A stretch of DNA of 64,000 nucleotides, taken from assembly GCA_958510875.1 (NCBI GenBank), contig OY294070.1, positions 45,283,299 through 45,347,298 of the forward strand, in the 5' to 3' direction. Shown one piece after another: positions 1-15,000 of this stretch; positions within the stretch are counted from its first letter, which is position 1; every line of letters starts with the position of its first letter. The position numbers and the translations under genes are program-made. A model generated the notes under the pieces. It did no database searches, was not told where the DNA came from, and was given only the letters and a program-made list of their open reading frames with translations. Origin of the DNA: Endomychus coccineus. Lineage: Eukaryota > Arthropoda > Insecta > Coleoptera > Endomychidae.

Positions 1-3000
1 ATCAGCCAAAATTTCATGAACGTGCTCATCGTACCTACGGAGATATCGATTTTTCAAAAACTCTATAAAAAAAAATATTTCTTCCTTTCGTACGGTTTGT
101 CACAGGTTGTAATGATAATATCATTTAAGAGCAGATTGATTAGATTTATCAGCCAAAATTTCATGAACAAGCTCATCGTACTTACGGAGATATCAATTTT
201 TCAAAAATTCTAAAAAAAAATTATTTCCCACTTTCGTACGGTTTGTCACAGGTTGTAATGATAATATCATGTAAGAGTAGATTGATTAGATTTATCAGCC
301 AAAATTTCATGAACAAGCTCATCGTACTTACAGAGATATCGATTTTTCAAAAATTCTAAAAAAAAATTATTTCTCCCTTTCGTACGGTTTGTCATAGGTC
401 GTAATGATAATATCATGTAAGAGTAGATTGATTAGATTTATCAGCCAAAATTTCATGAACAAGCTCATCGTACTTACAGAGATATCGATTTTTCAAAAAT
501 TCTAAAAAAAAATTATTTCTCCCTTTCGTACGGTTTGTCACAGGTTGTAATGATAATATCATGTAAGAGTAGATTGATTAGATTTATCAGCCAAAATTTC
601 ATGAACAAGCTCATCGTACTTACAGAGATATCGATTTTTCAAAAATTCAAAAAAAAAAAAACATTTCTCCCTTTCGTACGGTTTGTCACAGGTTGTAATG
701 ATAATATCATTTAAGAGTAGATTGATAAGATTTATCAGCCAAAATTTCATGAACAAGCTCATCGTACTTACAGAGATATCGATTTTCCAAAAATTCTAAA
801 AAAAAATTATTTCTCCCTTTCTTACGGTTTGTCACAGGTCAATGATAATATCATGTAAGAGTAGATTGATTAGATTTATCAGCCAAAATTTCATGAACAA
901 GCTCATCGTACTTACAGAAATATCGATTTTTCAAAAATTCTAAAAAAAAATTATTTCTCCCTTTCGTACGGTTTGTCACAGGTTGTAATGATAATATCAT
1001 GTAAGAGTAGATTCATTAGATTTATCAGCCAAAATTTTATGAACAAGCTCATCGTACTTACAGAGATATCGATTTTTCAAAAATTCTAAAAAAAAAATAT
1101 TTCTCCCTTTCGTACGGTTTGTCACAGGTTGTAATGATAATATCATGTAAGAGTAGATTGATTAGATTTATCAGCCAAAATTTCATGAACAAGCTCATCG
1201 TACTTACAGAGATATCGATTTTTCAAAAATTCTAAAAAAAAATTATTTCTCCCTTTCGTACGGTTTGTCACAGGTTGTAATGATAATATCATGTAAGAGT
1301 AGATTGATTAGATTTATCAGCCAAAATTTCATAAACAAGCTCACCGTACTTACAGAGATATCGATTTTTCGAAAATTCTAAAAAAAAATTATTTCTCCCT
1401 TTCGTACGGTTTGTCACAGGTTGTAATGATGATATCATGTAAGACTAGATTGATTAGATTTATCAGCCAAAATTTCATGAACAAGCTCATCGTACTTACA
1501 GAGATATCGATTTTTCAAAAATTCTAAAAAAAAATTATTTCTCCCTTTCGTACGGTTTGTCACAGGTTGTAATGATAATATCATGTAAGAGTAGATTGAT
1601 TAGATTTATCAGCCAAAATTTCATGAACAAGCTCATCGTACTTACAGAAATATCGATTTTTCAAAAATTCTAAAAAAAAATTATTTCTCCCTTTCGTACG
1701 GTTTGTCACAGGTCGTAATGATAATATCATGTAAGAGTAGATTGATTAGATTTATCAGCCAAAATTTCATGAACAAGCTCATCGTACTTACAGAGATATC
1801 GATTTTTCAAAAATTCTAAAAAAAAATTATTTCTCCCTTTCGTACGGTTTGTCACAGGTTGTAATGATAATATCATGTAAGAGTAGATTGATTAAATTTA
1901 TCAGCCAAAATTTCATGAACAAGCTCATCGTACTTACAGAGATATCGATTTTTCAAAAATTCAAAAAAAAATATTTCTCCCTTTCGTACGGTTTGTCACA
2001 GGTTGTAATGATAATATCATGTAAGAGTAGATTGATAAGATTTATCAGCCAAAATTCCATGAACAAGCTCATCGTACTTACAGAGATATCGATTTTTCAA
2101 AAATTCTAACAAAAAATTATTTCTCCCTTTCTTACGGTTTGTCACAGGTCGTAATGATAATATCATGTAAGAGTAGATTGATTAGATTTATCAGCCAAAA
2201 TTTCATGAACAAGCTCATCGTACTTACAGAAATATCGATTTTTCAAATATTCTAAAAAAAAATTGTTTCTCCCTTTCGTACGGTTTGTCACAGGTTGTAA
2301 TGATAATATCATGTAAGAGTAGATTGATTAGATTTATCAGCCAAAATTGCATGAACAAGCTCATCGTACTTACAGAGATATCGATTTTTCAAAAATTCTA
2401 CAAAAAAAATATTTCTCCCTTTCGTACGGTTTGTCACAGGTTGTAATGATAATATCATGTAAGAGTAGATTGATTAGAGTTATCAGCCAAAATTTCATGA
2501 ACAAGCTCATCGTACTTACAGAGATATCGATTTTTCAAAAATTCTAAAAAAAATTATTTCTCCCTTTCGTACGGTTTGTCACAGGTTGTAATGATAATAT
2601 CATGTAAGAGTAGATTGATTAGTTTTATCAGCCAAAATTTCATGAACAAGCTCATCGTACTTACAGAGATATCGATTTTTCAAAAATTCTAAAAAAAAAT
2701 TATTTCTCCCTTTCGTACGGTTTGTCACAGGTTGTAATGATAATATCATGTAAGAGTAGATTGATTAGATTTATCAGCCAAAATTTCATGAACAAGCTCA
2801 TCGTACTTACAGAGATATCGATTTTTCAAAAATTCTAAAAAAAAATTATTTCTCCCTTTCGTATGGTTTGTAATGATAATATCATGTAAGAGTAGATTGA
2901 TCAGATTTATCAGCCAAAATTTCATGAACAAGCTCATCGTACTTACAGAGATATCGATTTTTCAAAAATTCTAAAAAAAAATTATTTCTCCCTTTCGTAC

Positions 3001-6000
3001 GGTTTGTCACAGGTTGTAATGATAATATCATGTAAGAGTAGATTTATTAGATTTATCAGCCAAAATTTCATGAACAAGCTCATCGTACTTACAGAGATAT
3101 CGATTTTTCAAAAATTCTAAAAAAAAATTATTTCTTCCTTTCGTACGGTTTGTCACAGGTTGTAATGATAATATCATGTAAGAGTAGATTGATTAGATTT
3201 ATCAGCTAAAATTTCATAAACAAGCTCATCGTACTTACAGAGATTTCGATTTTTCAAAAATTCAAAAAAAAAATTATTTCTCCCTTTCTTACGGTTTGTC
3301 ACAGGTTGTAATGATGATATCATGTAAGACTAGATTGATTAGATTTATCAGCCAAAATTTCATGAACAAGCTCATCGTACTTACAGAGATATCGATTTTT
3401 CAAAAATTCTAAAAAAAAATTATTTCTCCCTTTCGTACGGTTTGTCACAGGTTGTAATGATAATATCATGTAAGAGTAGATTGATTAGATTTATCAGCCA
3501 AAATTTCATGAACAAGCTCATCGTACTTACAGAGATATCGATTTTTCAAAAATTCTAAAAAAAAATTATTTCTCCCTTTCGTACGGTTTGTCACAGGTTG
3601 TAATGATAATATCATGTAAGAGTAGATTGATTAGATTTATCAGCCAAAATTTCATGAACAAGCTCATCGTACCTACGGAGATATCGATTTTTCAAAAACT
3701 CTATAAAAAAAAATTTTTCTTCCTTTCGTACGGTTTGTCACAGGTTGTAATGATAATATCATTTAAGAGCAGATTGATTAGATTTATCAGCCAAAATTTC
3801 ATGAACAAGCTCATCGTACTTACAGAGATATCGATTTTTCAAAAATTCTAAAAAAAAATTATTTCTCCCTTTCGTACGGTTTGTCACAGGTTGTAATGAT
3901 AATATCATGTAAGAGTAGATTGATTAGATTTATCAGCCAAAATTTCATGAACGTGCTCATCGTACCTACGGAGATATCGATTTTTCAAAAACTCTATAAA
4001 AAAAAATATTTTTTCCTTTCGTACGGTTTGTCACAGGTTGTAATGATAATATCATTTAAGAGCAGATTGATTAGATTTATCAGCCAAAATTTCATGAACA
4101 AGCTCATCGTACTTACGGAGATATCAATTTTTCAAAAATTCTAAAAAAAAATTATTTCCCCCTTTCGTACGGTTTGTCACAGGTTGTAATGATAATATCA
4201 TGTGAGAGTAGATTGATTAGATTCATCAGCCGAAATTTCATGAACAAGCTCATCGTACTTACAGAGATATCGATTTTTCAAAAATTCTATAAAAAAAATT
4301 ATTTCTCCCTTCCGTACGGTTTGTCACAGGTTGTAATGATAATATCATGTAAGAATAGATTGATTTGATTTATCAGCCAAAATTTCATAAACAAGCTCAT
4401 CGTACTTATGGAGATATCGATTTTTCAAAAATTCTAAAAAAAATGATTTCTTCCTTTCGTACGGTTTGTCACAGGTTGTAATGATAATATCATGTAAGAG
4501 TAGATTGATTAGATTTATCAGCCAAAATTTCATGAACAAGCTCATCGTACTTACGGAGATATCGATTTTTCAAAAACTCTATAAAAAAAATATTTCTTCC
4601 TTTCGTACGGTTTGTCACAGGTTGTAATGATAATATCATTTAAGAGCAGATTGATTAGATTTATCAGCCAAAATTTCATGAACAAGCTCATCGTACTTAC
4701 GGAGATATCAATTTTTCAAAAATTCTAAAAAAAAATTATTTCCCCCTTTCGTACGGTTTGTCACAGGTTGTAATGATAATATCATGTAAGAGTAGATTGA
4801 TTAGATTTATCAGCCAAAATTTCATGAACAAGCTCATCGTACTTACAGAGATATCGATTTTTCAAAAATTCTAAAAAAAAATTATTTCTCCCTTTCGTAC
4901 GGTTTGTCATAGGTCGTAATGATAATATCATGTAAGAGTAGATTGATTAGATTTATCAGCCAAAATTTCATGAACAAGCTCATCGTACTTACAGAGATAT
5001 CGATTTTTCAAAAATTCTAAAAAAAAATTATTTCTCCCTTTCGTACGGTTTGTCACAGGTTGTAATGATAATATCATGTAAGAGTAGATTGATTAGATTT
5101 ATCAGCCAAAATTTCATGAACAAGCTCATCGTACTTACAGAGATATCGATTTTTCAAAAATTCAAAAAAAAAAAACATTTCTCCCTTTCGTACGGTTTGT
5201 CACAGGTTGTAATGATAATATCATTTAAGAGTAGATTGATAAGATTTATCAGCCAAAATTTCATGAACAAGCTCATCGTACTTACAGAGATATCGATTTT
5301 TCAAAAATTCTAAAAAAAAATTATTTCTCCCTTTCTTACGGTTTGTCACAGGTCAATGATAATATCATGTAAGAGTAGATTGATTAGATTTATCAGCCAA
5401 AATTTCATGAACAAGCTCATCGTACTTACAGAAATATCGATTTTTCAAAAATTCTAAAAAAAAATTATTTCTCCCTTTCGTACGGTTTGTCACAGGTTGT
5501 AATGATAATATCATGTAAGAGTAGATTCATTAGATTTATCAGCCAAAATTTTATGAACAAGCTCATCGTACTTACAGAGATATCGATTTTTCAAAAATTC
5601 TAAAAAAAAAATATTTCTCCCTTTCGTACGGTTTGTCACAGGTTGTAATGATAATATCATGTAAGAGTAGATTGATTAGATTTATCAGCCAAAATTTCAT
5701 GAACAAGCTCATCGTACTTACAGAGATATCGATTTTTCAAAAATTCTAAAAAAAAAATATTTCTCCCTTTCGTACGGTTTGTCACAGGTTGTAATGATGA
5801 TATCATGTAAGACTAGATTGATTAGATTTATCAGCCAAAATTTCATGAACAAGCTCATCGTACTTACAGAGATATCGATTTTTCAAAAATTCTAAAAAAA
5901 ATTTATTTCTCCCTTTCGTACGGTTTGTCACAGGTTGTAATGATAATATCATGTAAGAGTAGATTGATTAGATTTATCAGCCAAAATTTCATGAACAAGC

Positions 6001-9000
6001 TCATCGTACTTACAGAGATATCGATTTTTCAAAAATTCTAAAAAAAAATTATTTCTCCCTTTCGTACGGTTTGTCACAGGTCGTAATGATAATATCATGT
6101 AAGAGTAGATTGATTAGATTTATCAGCCAAAATTTCATGAACAAGCTCATCGTACTTACAGAGATATCGATTTTTCAAAAATTCTAAAAAAAAATTATTT
6201 CTCCCTTTCGTACGGTTTGTCACAGGTTGTAATGATAATATCATGTAAGAGTAGATTGATTAAATTTATCAGCCAAAATTTCATGAACAAGCTCATCGTA
6301 CTTACGGAGATATCGATTTTTCAAAAATTCAAAAAAAAATATTTCTCCCTTTCGTACGGTTTGTCACAGGTTGTAATGATAATATCATGTAAGAGTAGAT
6401 TGATAAGATTTATCAGCCAAAATTTCATGAACAAGCTCATCGTACTTACAGAGATATCGATTTTTCAAAAATTCTAACAAAAAATTATTTCTCCCTTTCT
6501 TACGGTTTGTCACAGGTCGTAATGATAATATCATGTAAGAGTAGATTGGTTAGATTTATCAGCCAAAATTTCATGAACAAGCTCATCGTACTTACAGAAA
6601 TATCGATTTTTCAAATATTCTAAAAAAAAATTGTTTCTCCCTTTCGTACGGTTTGTCACAGGTTGTAATGATAATATCATGTAAGAGTAGATTGATTAGA
6701 TTTATCAGCCAAAATTGCATGAACAAGCTCATCGTGCTTACAGAGATATCGATTTTTCAAAAATTCTACAAAAAAAATATTTCTCCCTTTCGTACGGTTT
6801 GTCACAGGTTGTAATGATAATATCATGTAAGAGTAGATTGATTAGAGTTATCAGCCAAAATTTCATGAACAAGCTCATCGTACTTACAGAGATATCGATT
6901 TTTCAAAAATTCTAAAAAAAATTATTTCTCCCTTTCGTACGGTTTGTCACAGGTTGTAATGATAATATCATGTAAGAGTAGATTGATTAGTTTTATCAGC
7001 CAAAATTTCATGAACAAGCTCATCGTACTTACAGAGATATCGATTTTTCAAAAATTCTAAAAAAAAATTATTTCTCCCTTTCGTACGGTTTGTCACAGGT
7101 TGTAATGATAATATCATGTAAGAGTAGATTGATTAGATTTATCAGCCAAAATTTCATGAACAAGCTCATCGTACTTACAGAGATATCGATTTTTCAAAAA
7201 TTCTAAAAAAAAATTATTTCTCCCTTTCTTACGGTTTGTCACAGGTCAATGATAATATCATGTAAGAGTAGATTGATTAGATTTATCAGCCAAAATTTCA
7301 TGAACAAGCTCATCGTACTTACAGAAATATCGATTTTTCAAAAATTCTAAAAAAAAATTATTTCTCCCTTTCGTACGGTTTGTCACAGGTTGTAATGATA
7401 ATATCATGTAAGAGTAGATTCATTAGATTTATCAGCCAAAATTTTATGAACAAGCTCATCGTACTTACAGAGATATCGATTTTTCAAAAATTCTAAAAAA
7501 AAAATATTTCTCCCTTTCGTACGGTTTGTCACAGGTTGTAATGATAATATCATGTAAGAGTAGATTGATTAGATTTATCAGCCAAAATTTCATGAACAAG
7601 CTCATCGTACTTACAGAGATATCGATTTTTCAAAAATTCTAAAAAAAAATTATTTCTCCCTTTCGTACGGTTTGTCACAGGTTGTAATGATAATATCATG
7701 TAAGAGTAGATTGATTAGATTTATCAGCCAAAATTTCATAAACAAGCTCACCGTACTTACAGAGATATCGATTTTTCGAAAATTCTAAAAAAAAATTATT
7801 TCTCCCTTTCGTACGGTTTGTCACAGGTTGTAATGATGATATCATGTAAGACTAGATTGATTAGATTTATCAGCCAAAATTTCATGAACGAGCTCATCGT
7901 ACTTACAGAGATATCGATTTTTCAAAAATTCTAAAAAAAATTTATTTCTCCCTTTCGTACGGTTTGTCACAGGTTGTAATGATAATATCATGTAAGAGTA
8001 GATTGATTAGATTTATCAGCCAAAATTTCATGAACAAGCTCATCGTACTTACAGAGATATCGATTTTTCAAAAATTCTAAAAAAAAATTATTTCTCCCTT
8101 TCGTACGGTTTGTCACAGGTCGTAATGATAATATCATGTAAGAGTAGATTGATTAGATTTATCAGCCAAAATTTCATGAACAAGCTCATCGTACTTACAG
8201 AGATATCGATTTTTCAAAAATTCTAAAAAAAAATTATTTCTCCCTTTCGTACGGTTTGTCACAGGTTGTAATGATAATATCATGTAAGAGTAGATTGATT
8301 AAATTTATCAGCCAAAATTTCATGAACAAGCTCATCGTACTTACGGAGATATCGATTTTTCAAAAATTCAAAAAAAAATATTTCTCCCTTTCGTACGGTT
8401 TGTCACAGGTTGTAATGATAATATCATGTAAGAGTAGATTGATAAGATTTATCAGCCAAAATTTCATGAACAAGCTCATCGTACTTACAGAGATATCGAT
8501 TTTTCAAAAATTCTAACAAAAAATTATTTCTCCCTTTCTTACGGTTTGTCACAGGTCGTAATGATAATATCATGTAAGAGTAGATTGGTTAGATTTATCA
8601 GCCAAAATTTCATGAACAAGCTCATCGTACTTACAGAAATATCGATTTTTCAAATATTCTAAAAAAAAATTGTTTCTCCCTTTCGTACGGTTTGTCACAG
8701 GTTGTAATGATAATATCATGTAAGAGTAGATTGATTAGATTTATCAGCCAAAATTGCATGAACAAGCTCATCGTACTTACAGAGATATCGATTTTTCAAA
8801 AATTCTACAAAAAAAATATTTCTCCCTTTCGTACGGTTTGTCACAGGTTGTAATGATAATATCATGTAAGAGTAGATTGATTAGAGTTATCAGCCAAAAT
8901 TTCATGAACAAGCTCATCGTACTTACAGAGATATCGATTTTTCAAAAATTCTAAAAAAAATTATTTCTCCCTTTCGTACGGTTTGTCACAGGTTGTAATG

Positions 9001-12000
9001 ATAATATCATGTAAGAGTAGATTGATTAGTTTTATCAGCCAAAATTTCATGAACAAGCTCATCGTACTTACAGAGATATCGATTTTTCAAAAATTCTAAA
9101 AAAAAATTATTTCTCCCTTTCGTACGGTTTGTCACAGGTTGTAATGATAATATCATGTAAGAGTAGATTGATTAGATTTATCAGCCAAAATTTCATGAAC
9201 AAGCTCATCGTACTTACAGAGATATCGATTTTTCAAAAATTCTAAAAAAAAATTATTTCTCCCTTTCGTATGGTTTGTAATGATAATATCATGTAAGAGT
9301 AGATTGATCAGATTTATCAGCCAAAATTTCATGAACAAGCTCATCGTACTTACAGAGATATCGATTTTTCAAAAATTCTAAAAAAAAATTATTTCTCCCT
9401 TTCGTACGGTTTGTCACAGGTTGTAATGATAATATCATGTAAGAGTAGATTTATTAGATTTATCAGCCAAAATTTCATGAACAAGCTCATCGTACTTACA
9501 GAGATATCGATTTTTCAAAAATTCTAAAAAAAAATTATTTCTTCCTTTCGTACGGTTTGTCACAGGTTGTAATGATAATATCATGTAAGAGTAGATTGAT
9601 TAGATTTATCAGCTAAAATTTCATAAACAAGCTCATCGTACTTACAGAGATATCGATTTTTCAAAAATTCAAAAAAAAAATTATTTCTCCCTTTCTTACG
9701 GTTTGTCACAGGTTGTAATGATGATATCATGTAAGACTAGATTGATTAGATTTATCAGCCAAAATTTCATGAACAAGCTCATCGTACTTACAGAGATATC
9801 GATTTTTCAAAAATTCTAAAAAAAAATTATTTCTCCCTTTCGTACGGTTTGTCACAGGTTGTAATGATAATATCATGTAAGAGTAGATTGATTAGATTTA
9901 TCAGCCAAAATTTCATGAACAAGCTCATCGTACTTACAGAGATATCGATTTTTCAAAAATTCTAAAAAAAAATTATTTCTCCCTTTCGTACGGTTTGTCA
10001 CAGGTTGTAATGATAATATCATGTAAGAGTAGATTGATTAGATTTATCAGCCAAAATTTCATGAACAAGCTCATCGTACCTACGGAGATATCGATTTTTC
10101 AAAAACTCTATAAAAAAAAATTTGTCTTCCTTTCGTACGGTTTGTCACAGGTTGTAATGATAATATCATTTAAGAGCAGATTGATTAGATTTATCAGCCA
10201 AAATTTCATGAACAAGCTCATCGTACTTACAGAGATATCGATTTTTCAAAAATTCTAAAAAAAAATTATTTCTCCCTTTCGTACGGTTTGTCACAGGTTG
10301 TAATGATAATATCATGTAAGAGTAGATTGATTAAATTTATCAGCCAAAATTTCATGAACAAGCTCATCGTACTTACAGAGATATCGATTTTTCAAAAATT
10401 CAAAAAAAAATATTTCTCCCTTTCGTACGGTTTGTCACAGGTTGTAATGATAATATCATGTAAGAGTAGATTGATAAGATTTATCAGCCAAAATTTCATG
10501 AACAAGCTCATCGTACTTACAGAGATATCGATTTTTCAAAAATTCTAACAAAAAATTATTTCTCCCTTTCTTACGGTTTGTCACAGGTCGTAATGATAAT
10601 ATCATGTAAGAGTAGATTGATTAGATTTATCAGCCAAAATTTCATGAACAAGCTCATCGTACTTACAGAAATATCGATTTTTCAAATATTCTAAAAAAAA
10701 ATTGTTTCTCCCTTTCGTACGGTTTGTCACAGGTTGTAATGATAATATCATGTAAGAGTAGATTGATTAGATTTATCAGCCAAAATTGCATGAACAAGCT
10801 CATCGTACTTACAGAGATATCGATTTTTCAAAAATTCTACAAAAAAAATATTTCTCCCTTTCGTACGGTTTGTCACAGGTTGTAATGATAATATCATGTA
10901 AGAGTAGATTGATTAGAGTTATCAGCCAAAATTTCATGAACAAGCTCATCGTACTTACAGAAATATCGATTTTTCAAAAATTCTAAAAAAAAATTATTTC
11001 TCCCTTTCGTACGGTTTGTCACAGGTTGTAATGATAATATCATGTAAGAGTAGATTCATTAGATTTATGAGCCAAAATTTTATGAACAAGCTCATCGTAC
11101 TTACAGAGATATCGATTTTTCAAAAATTCTAAAAAAAAAATATTTCTCCCTTTCGTACGGTTTGTCACAGGTTGTAATGATAATATCATGTAAGAGTAGA
11201 TTGATTAGATTTATCAGCCAAAATTTCATGAACAAGCTCATCGTACTTACAGAGATATCGATTTTTCAAAAATTCTAAAAAAAAATTATTTCTCCTTTTC
11301 GTACGGTTTGTCACAGGTTGTAATGATAATATCATGTAAGAGTAGATTGATTAGATTTATCAGCCAAAATTTCATGAACAAGCTCATCGTACTTACAGAG
11401 ATATCGATTTTTCAAAAATTCTAAAAAAAAATTATTTCTCCCTTTCGTACGGTTTGTCACAGGTTGTAATGATAATATCATGTAAGAGTAGATTGATTAG
11501 ATTTATCAGCCAAAATTTCATAAACAAGCTCATCGTACTTACAGAGATATCGATTTTTCAAAAATTCTAAAAAAAAATTATTTCTCCCTTTCGTACGGTT
11601 TGTCACAGGTTGTAATGATGATATCATGTAAGACTAGATTGATTAGATTTATCAGCCAAAATTTCATGAACAAGCTCATCGTACTTACAGAGATATCGAT
11701 TTTTCAAAAATTCTAAAAAAAAATTATTTCTTCCTTTCGTACGGTTTGTCACAGGTTGTAATGATAATATCATGTAAGAGTAGATTGATTAGATTTATCA
11801 GCCAAAATTTCATGAACAAGCTCATCGTACTTACAGAGATATCGATTTTTCAAAAATTCTAAAAAAAAATTATTTCTCCCTTTCGTACGGTTTGTCACAG
11901 GTTGTAATGATAATATCATGTAAGAGTAGATTGATTAGATTTATCAGCCAAAATTTCATGAACAAGCTCATCGTACTTACAGAGATATCGATTTTTCAAA

Positions 12001-15000
12001 AATTCTAAAAAAAAATTATTTCTCCCTTTCGTACGGTTTGTCACAGGTCGTAATGATAATATCATGTAAGAGTAGATTGATTAGATTTATCAGCCAAAAT
12101 TTCATGAACAAGCTCATCGTACTTACAGAGATATCGATTTTTCAAAAATTCTAAAAAAAAATTATTTCTCCCTTTCGTACGGTTTGTCACAGGTTGTAAT
12201 GATAATATCATGTAAGAGTAGATTGATTAAATTTATCAGCCAAAATTTCATGAACAAGCTTATCGTACTTACGGAGATATCGATTTTTCAAAAATTCAAA
12301 AAAAAATATTTCTCCCTTTCGTACGGTTTGTCACAGGTTGTAATGATAATATCATGTAAGAGTAGATTGATAAGATTTATCAGCCAAAATTTCATGAACA
12401 AGCTCATCGTACTTACAGAGATATCGATTTTTCAAAAATTCTAACAAAAAATTATTTCTCCCTTTCTTACGGTTTGTCACAGGTCGTAATGATAATATCA
12501 TGTAAGAGTAGATTGGTTAGATTTATCAGCCAAAATTTCATGAACAAGCTCATCGTACTTACAGAAATATCGATTTTTCAAATATTCTAAAAAAAAATTG
12601 TTTCTCCCTTTCGTACGGTTTGTCACAGGTTGTAATGATAATATCATGTAAGAGTAGATTGATTAGATTTATCAGCCAAAATTGCATGAACAAGCTCATC
12701 GTACTTACAGAGATATCGATTTTTCAAAAATTCTACAAAAAAAATATTTCTCCCTTTCGTACGGTTTGTCACAGGTTGTAATGATAATATCATGTAAGAG
12801 TAGATTGATTAGAGTTATCAGCCAAAATTTCATGAACAAGCTCATTGTACTTACAGAGATATCGATTTTTCAAAAATTCTAAAAAAAATTATTTCTCCCT
12901 TTCGTACGGTTTGTCACAGGTTGTAATGATAATATCATGTAAGAGTAGATTGATTAGTTTTATCAGCCAAAATTTCATGAACAAGCTCATCGTACTTACA
13001 GAGATATCGATTTTTCAAAAATTCTAAAAAAAAATTATTTCTCCCTTTCGTACGGTTTGTCACAGGTTGTAATGATAATATCATGTAAGAGTAGATTGAT
13101 TAGATTTATCAGCCAAAATTTCATGAACAAGCTCATCGTACTTACAGAGATATCGATTTTTCAAAAATTCTAAAAAAAAATTATTTCTCCCTTTCGTATG
13201 GTTTGTAATGATAATATCATGTAAGAGTAGATTGATCAGATTTATCAGCCAAATTTTCATGAACAAGCTCATCGTACTTACAGAGATATCGATTTTTCAA
13301 AAATTCTAAAAAAAAATTATTTCTCCCTTTCGTACGGTTTGTCACAGGTTGTAATGATAATATCATGTAAGAGTAGATTTATTAGATTTATCAGCCAAAA
13401 TTTCATGAACAAGCTCATCGTACTTACAGAGATATCGATTTTTCAAAAATTCTAAAAAAAAATTATTTCTTCCTTTCGTACGGTTTGTCACAGGTTGTAA
13501 TGATAATATCATGTAAGAGTAGATTGATTAGATTTATCAGCTAAAATTTCATAAACAAGCTCATCGTACTTACAGAGATATCGATTTTTCAAAAATTCAA
13601 AAAAAAAATTATTTCTCCCTTTCTTACGGTTTGTCACAGGTTGTAATGATGATATCATGTAAGACTAGATTGATTAGATTTATCAGCCAAAATTTCATGA
13701 ACAAGCTCATCGTACTTACAGAGATATCGATTTTTCAAAAATTCTAAAAAAAAATTATTTCTCCCTTTCGTACGGTTTGTCACAGGTTGTAATGATAATA
13801 TCATGTAAGAGTAGATTGATTAGATTTATCAGCCAAAATTTCATGAACAAGCTCATCGTACTTACAGAGATATCGATTTTTCAAAAATTCTAAAAAAAAA
13901 TTATTTCTCCCTTTCGTACGGTTTGTCACAGGTTGTAATGATAATATCATGTAAGAGTAGATTGATTAGATTTATCAGCCAAAATTTCATGAACAAGCTC
14001 ATCGTACCTACGGAGATATCGATTTTTCAAAAACTCTATAAAAAAAAATTTTTCTTCCTTTCGTACGGTTTGTCACAGGTTGTAATGATAATATCATTTA
14101 AGAGCAGATTGATTAGATTTATCAGCCAAAATTTCATGAACAAGCTCATCGTACTTACAGAGATATCGATTTTTCAAAAATTCTAAAAAAAAATTACTTC
14201 TCCCTTTCGTACGGTTTGTCACAGGTTGTAATGATAATATCATGTAAGAGTAGATTGATTAAATTTATCAGCCAAAATTTCATGAACAAGCTCATCGTAC
14301 TTACAGAGATATCGATTTTTCAAAAATTCAAAAAAAAATATTTCTCCCTTTCGTACGGTTTGTCACAGGTTGTAATGATAATATCATGTAAGAGTAGATT
14401 GATAAGATTTATCAGCCAAAATTTCATGAACAAGCTCATCGTACTTACAGAGATATCGATTTTTCAAAAATTCTAACAAAAAATTATTTCTCCCTTTCTT
14501 ACGGTTTGTCACAGGTCGTAATGATAATATCATGTAAGAGTAGATTGATTAGATTTATCAGCCAAAATTTCATGAACAAGCTCATCGTACTTACAGAAAT
14601 ATCGATTTTTCAAATATTCTAAAAAAAAATTGTTTCTCCCTTTCGTACGGTTTGTCACAGGTTGTAATGATAATATCATGTAAGAGTAGATTGATTAGAT
14701 TTATCAGCCAAAATTGCATGAACAAGCTCATCGTACTTACAGAGATATCGATTTTTCAAAAATTCTACAAAAAAAATATTTCTCCCTTTCGTACGGTTTG
14801 TCACAGGTTGTAATGATAATATCATGTAAGAGTAGATTGATTAGAGTTATCAGCCAAAATTTCATGAACAAGCTCATCGTACTTACAGAAATATCGATTT
14901 TTCAAAAATTCTAAAAAAAAATTATTTCTCCCTTTCGTACGGTTTGTCACAGGTTGTAATGATAATATCATGTAAGAGTAGATTCATTAGATTTATGAGC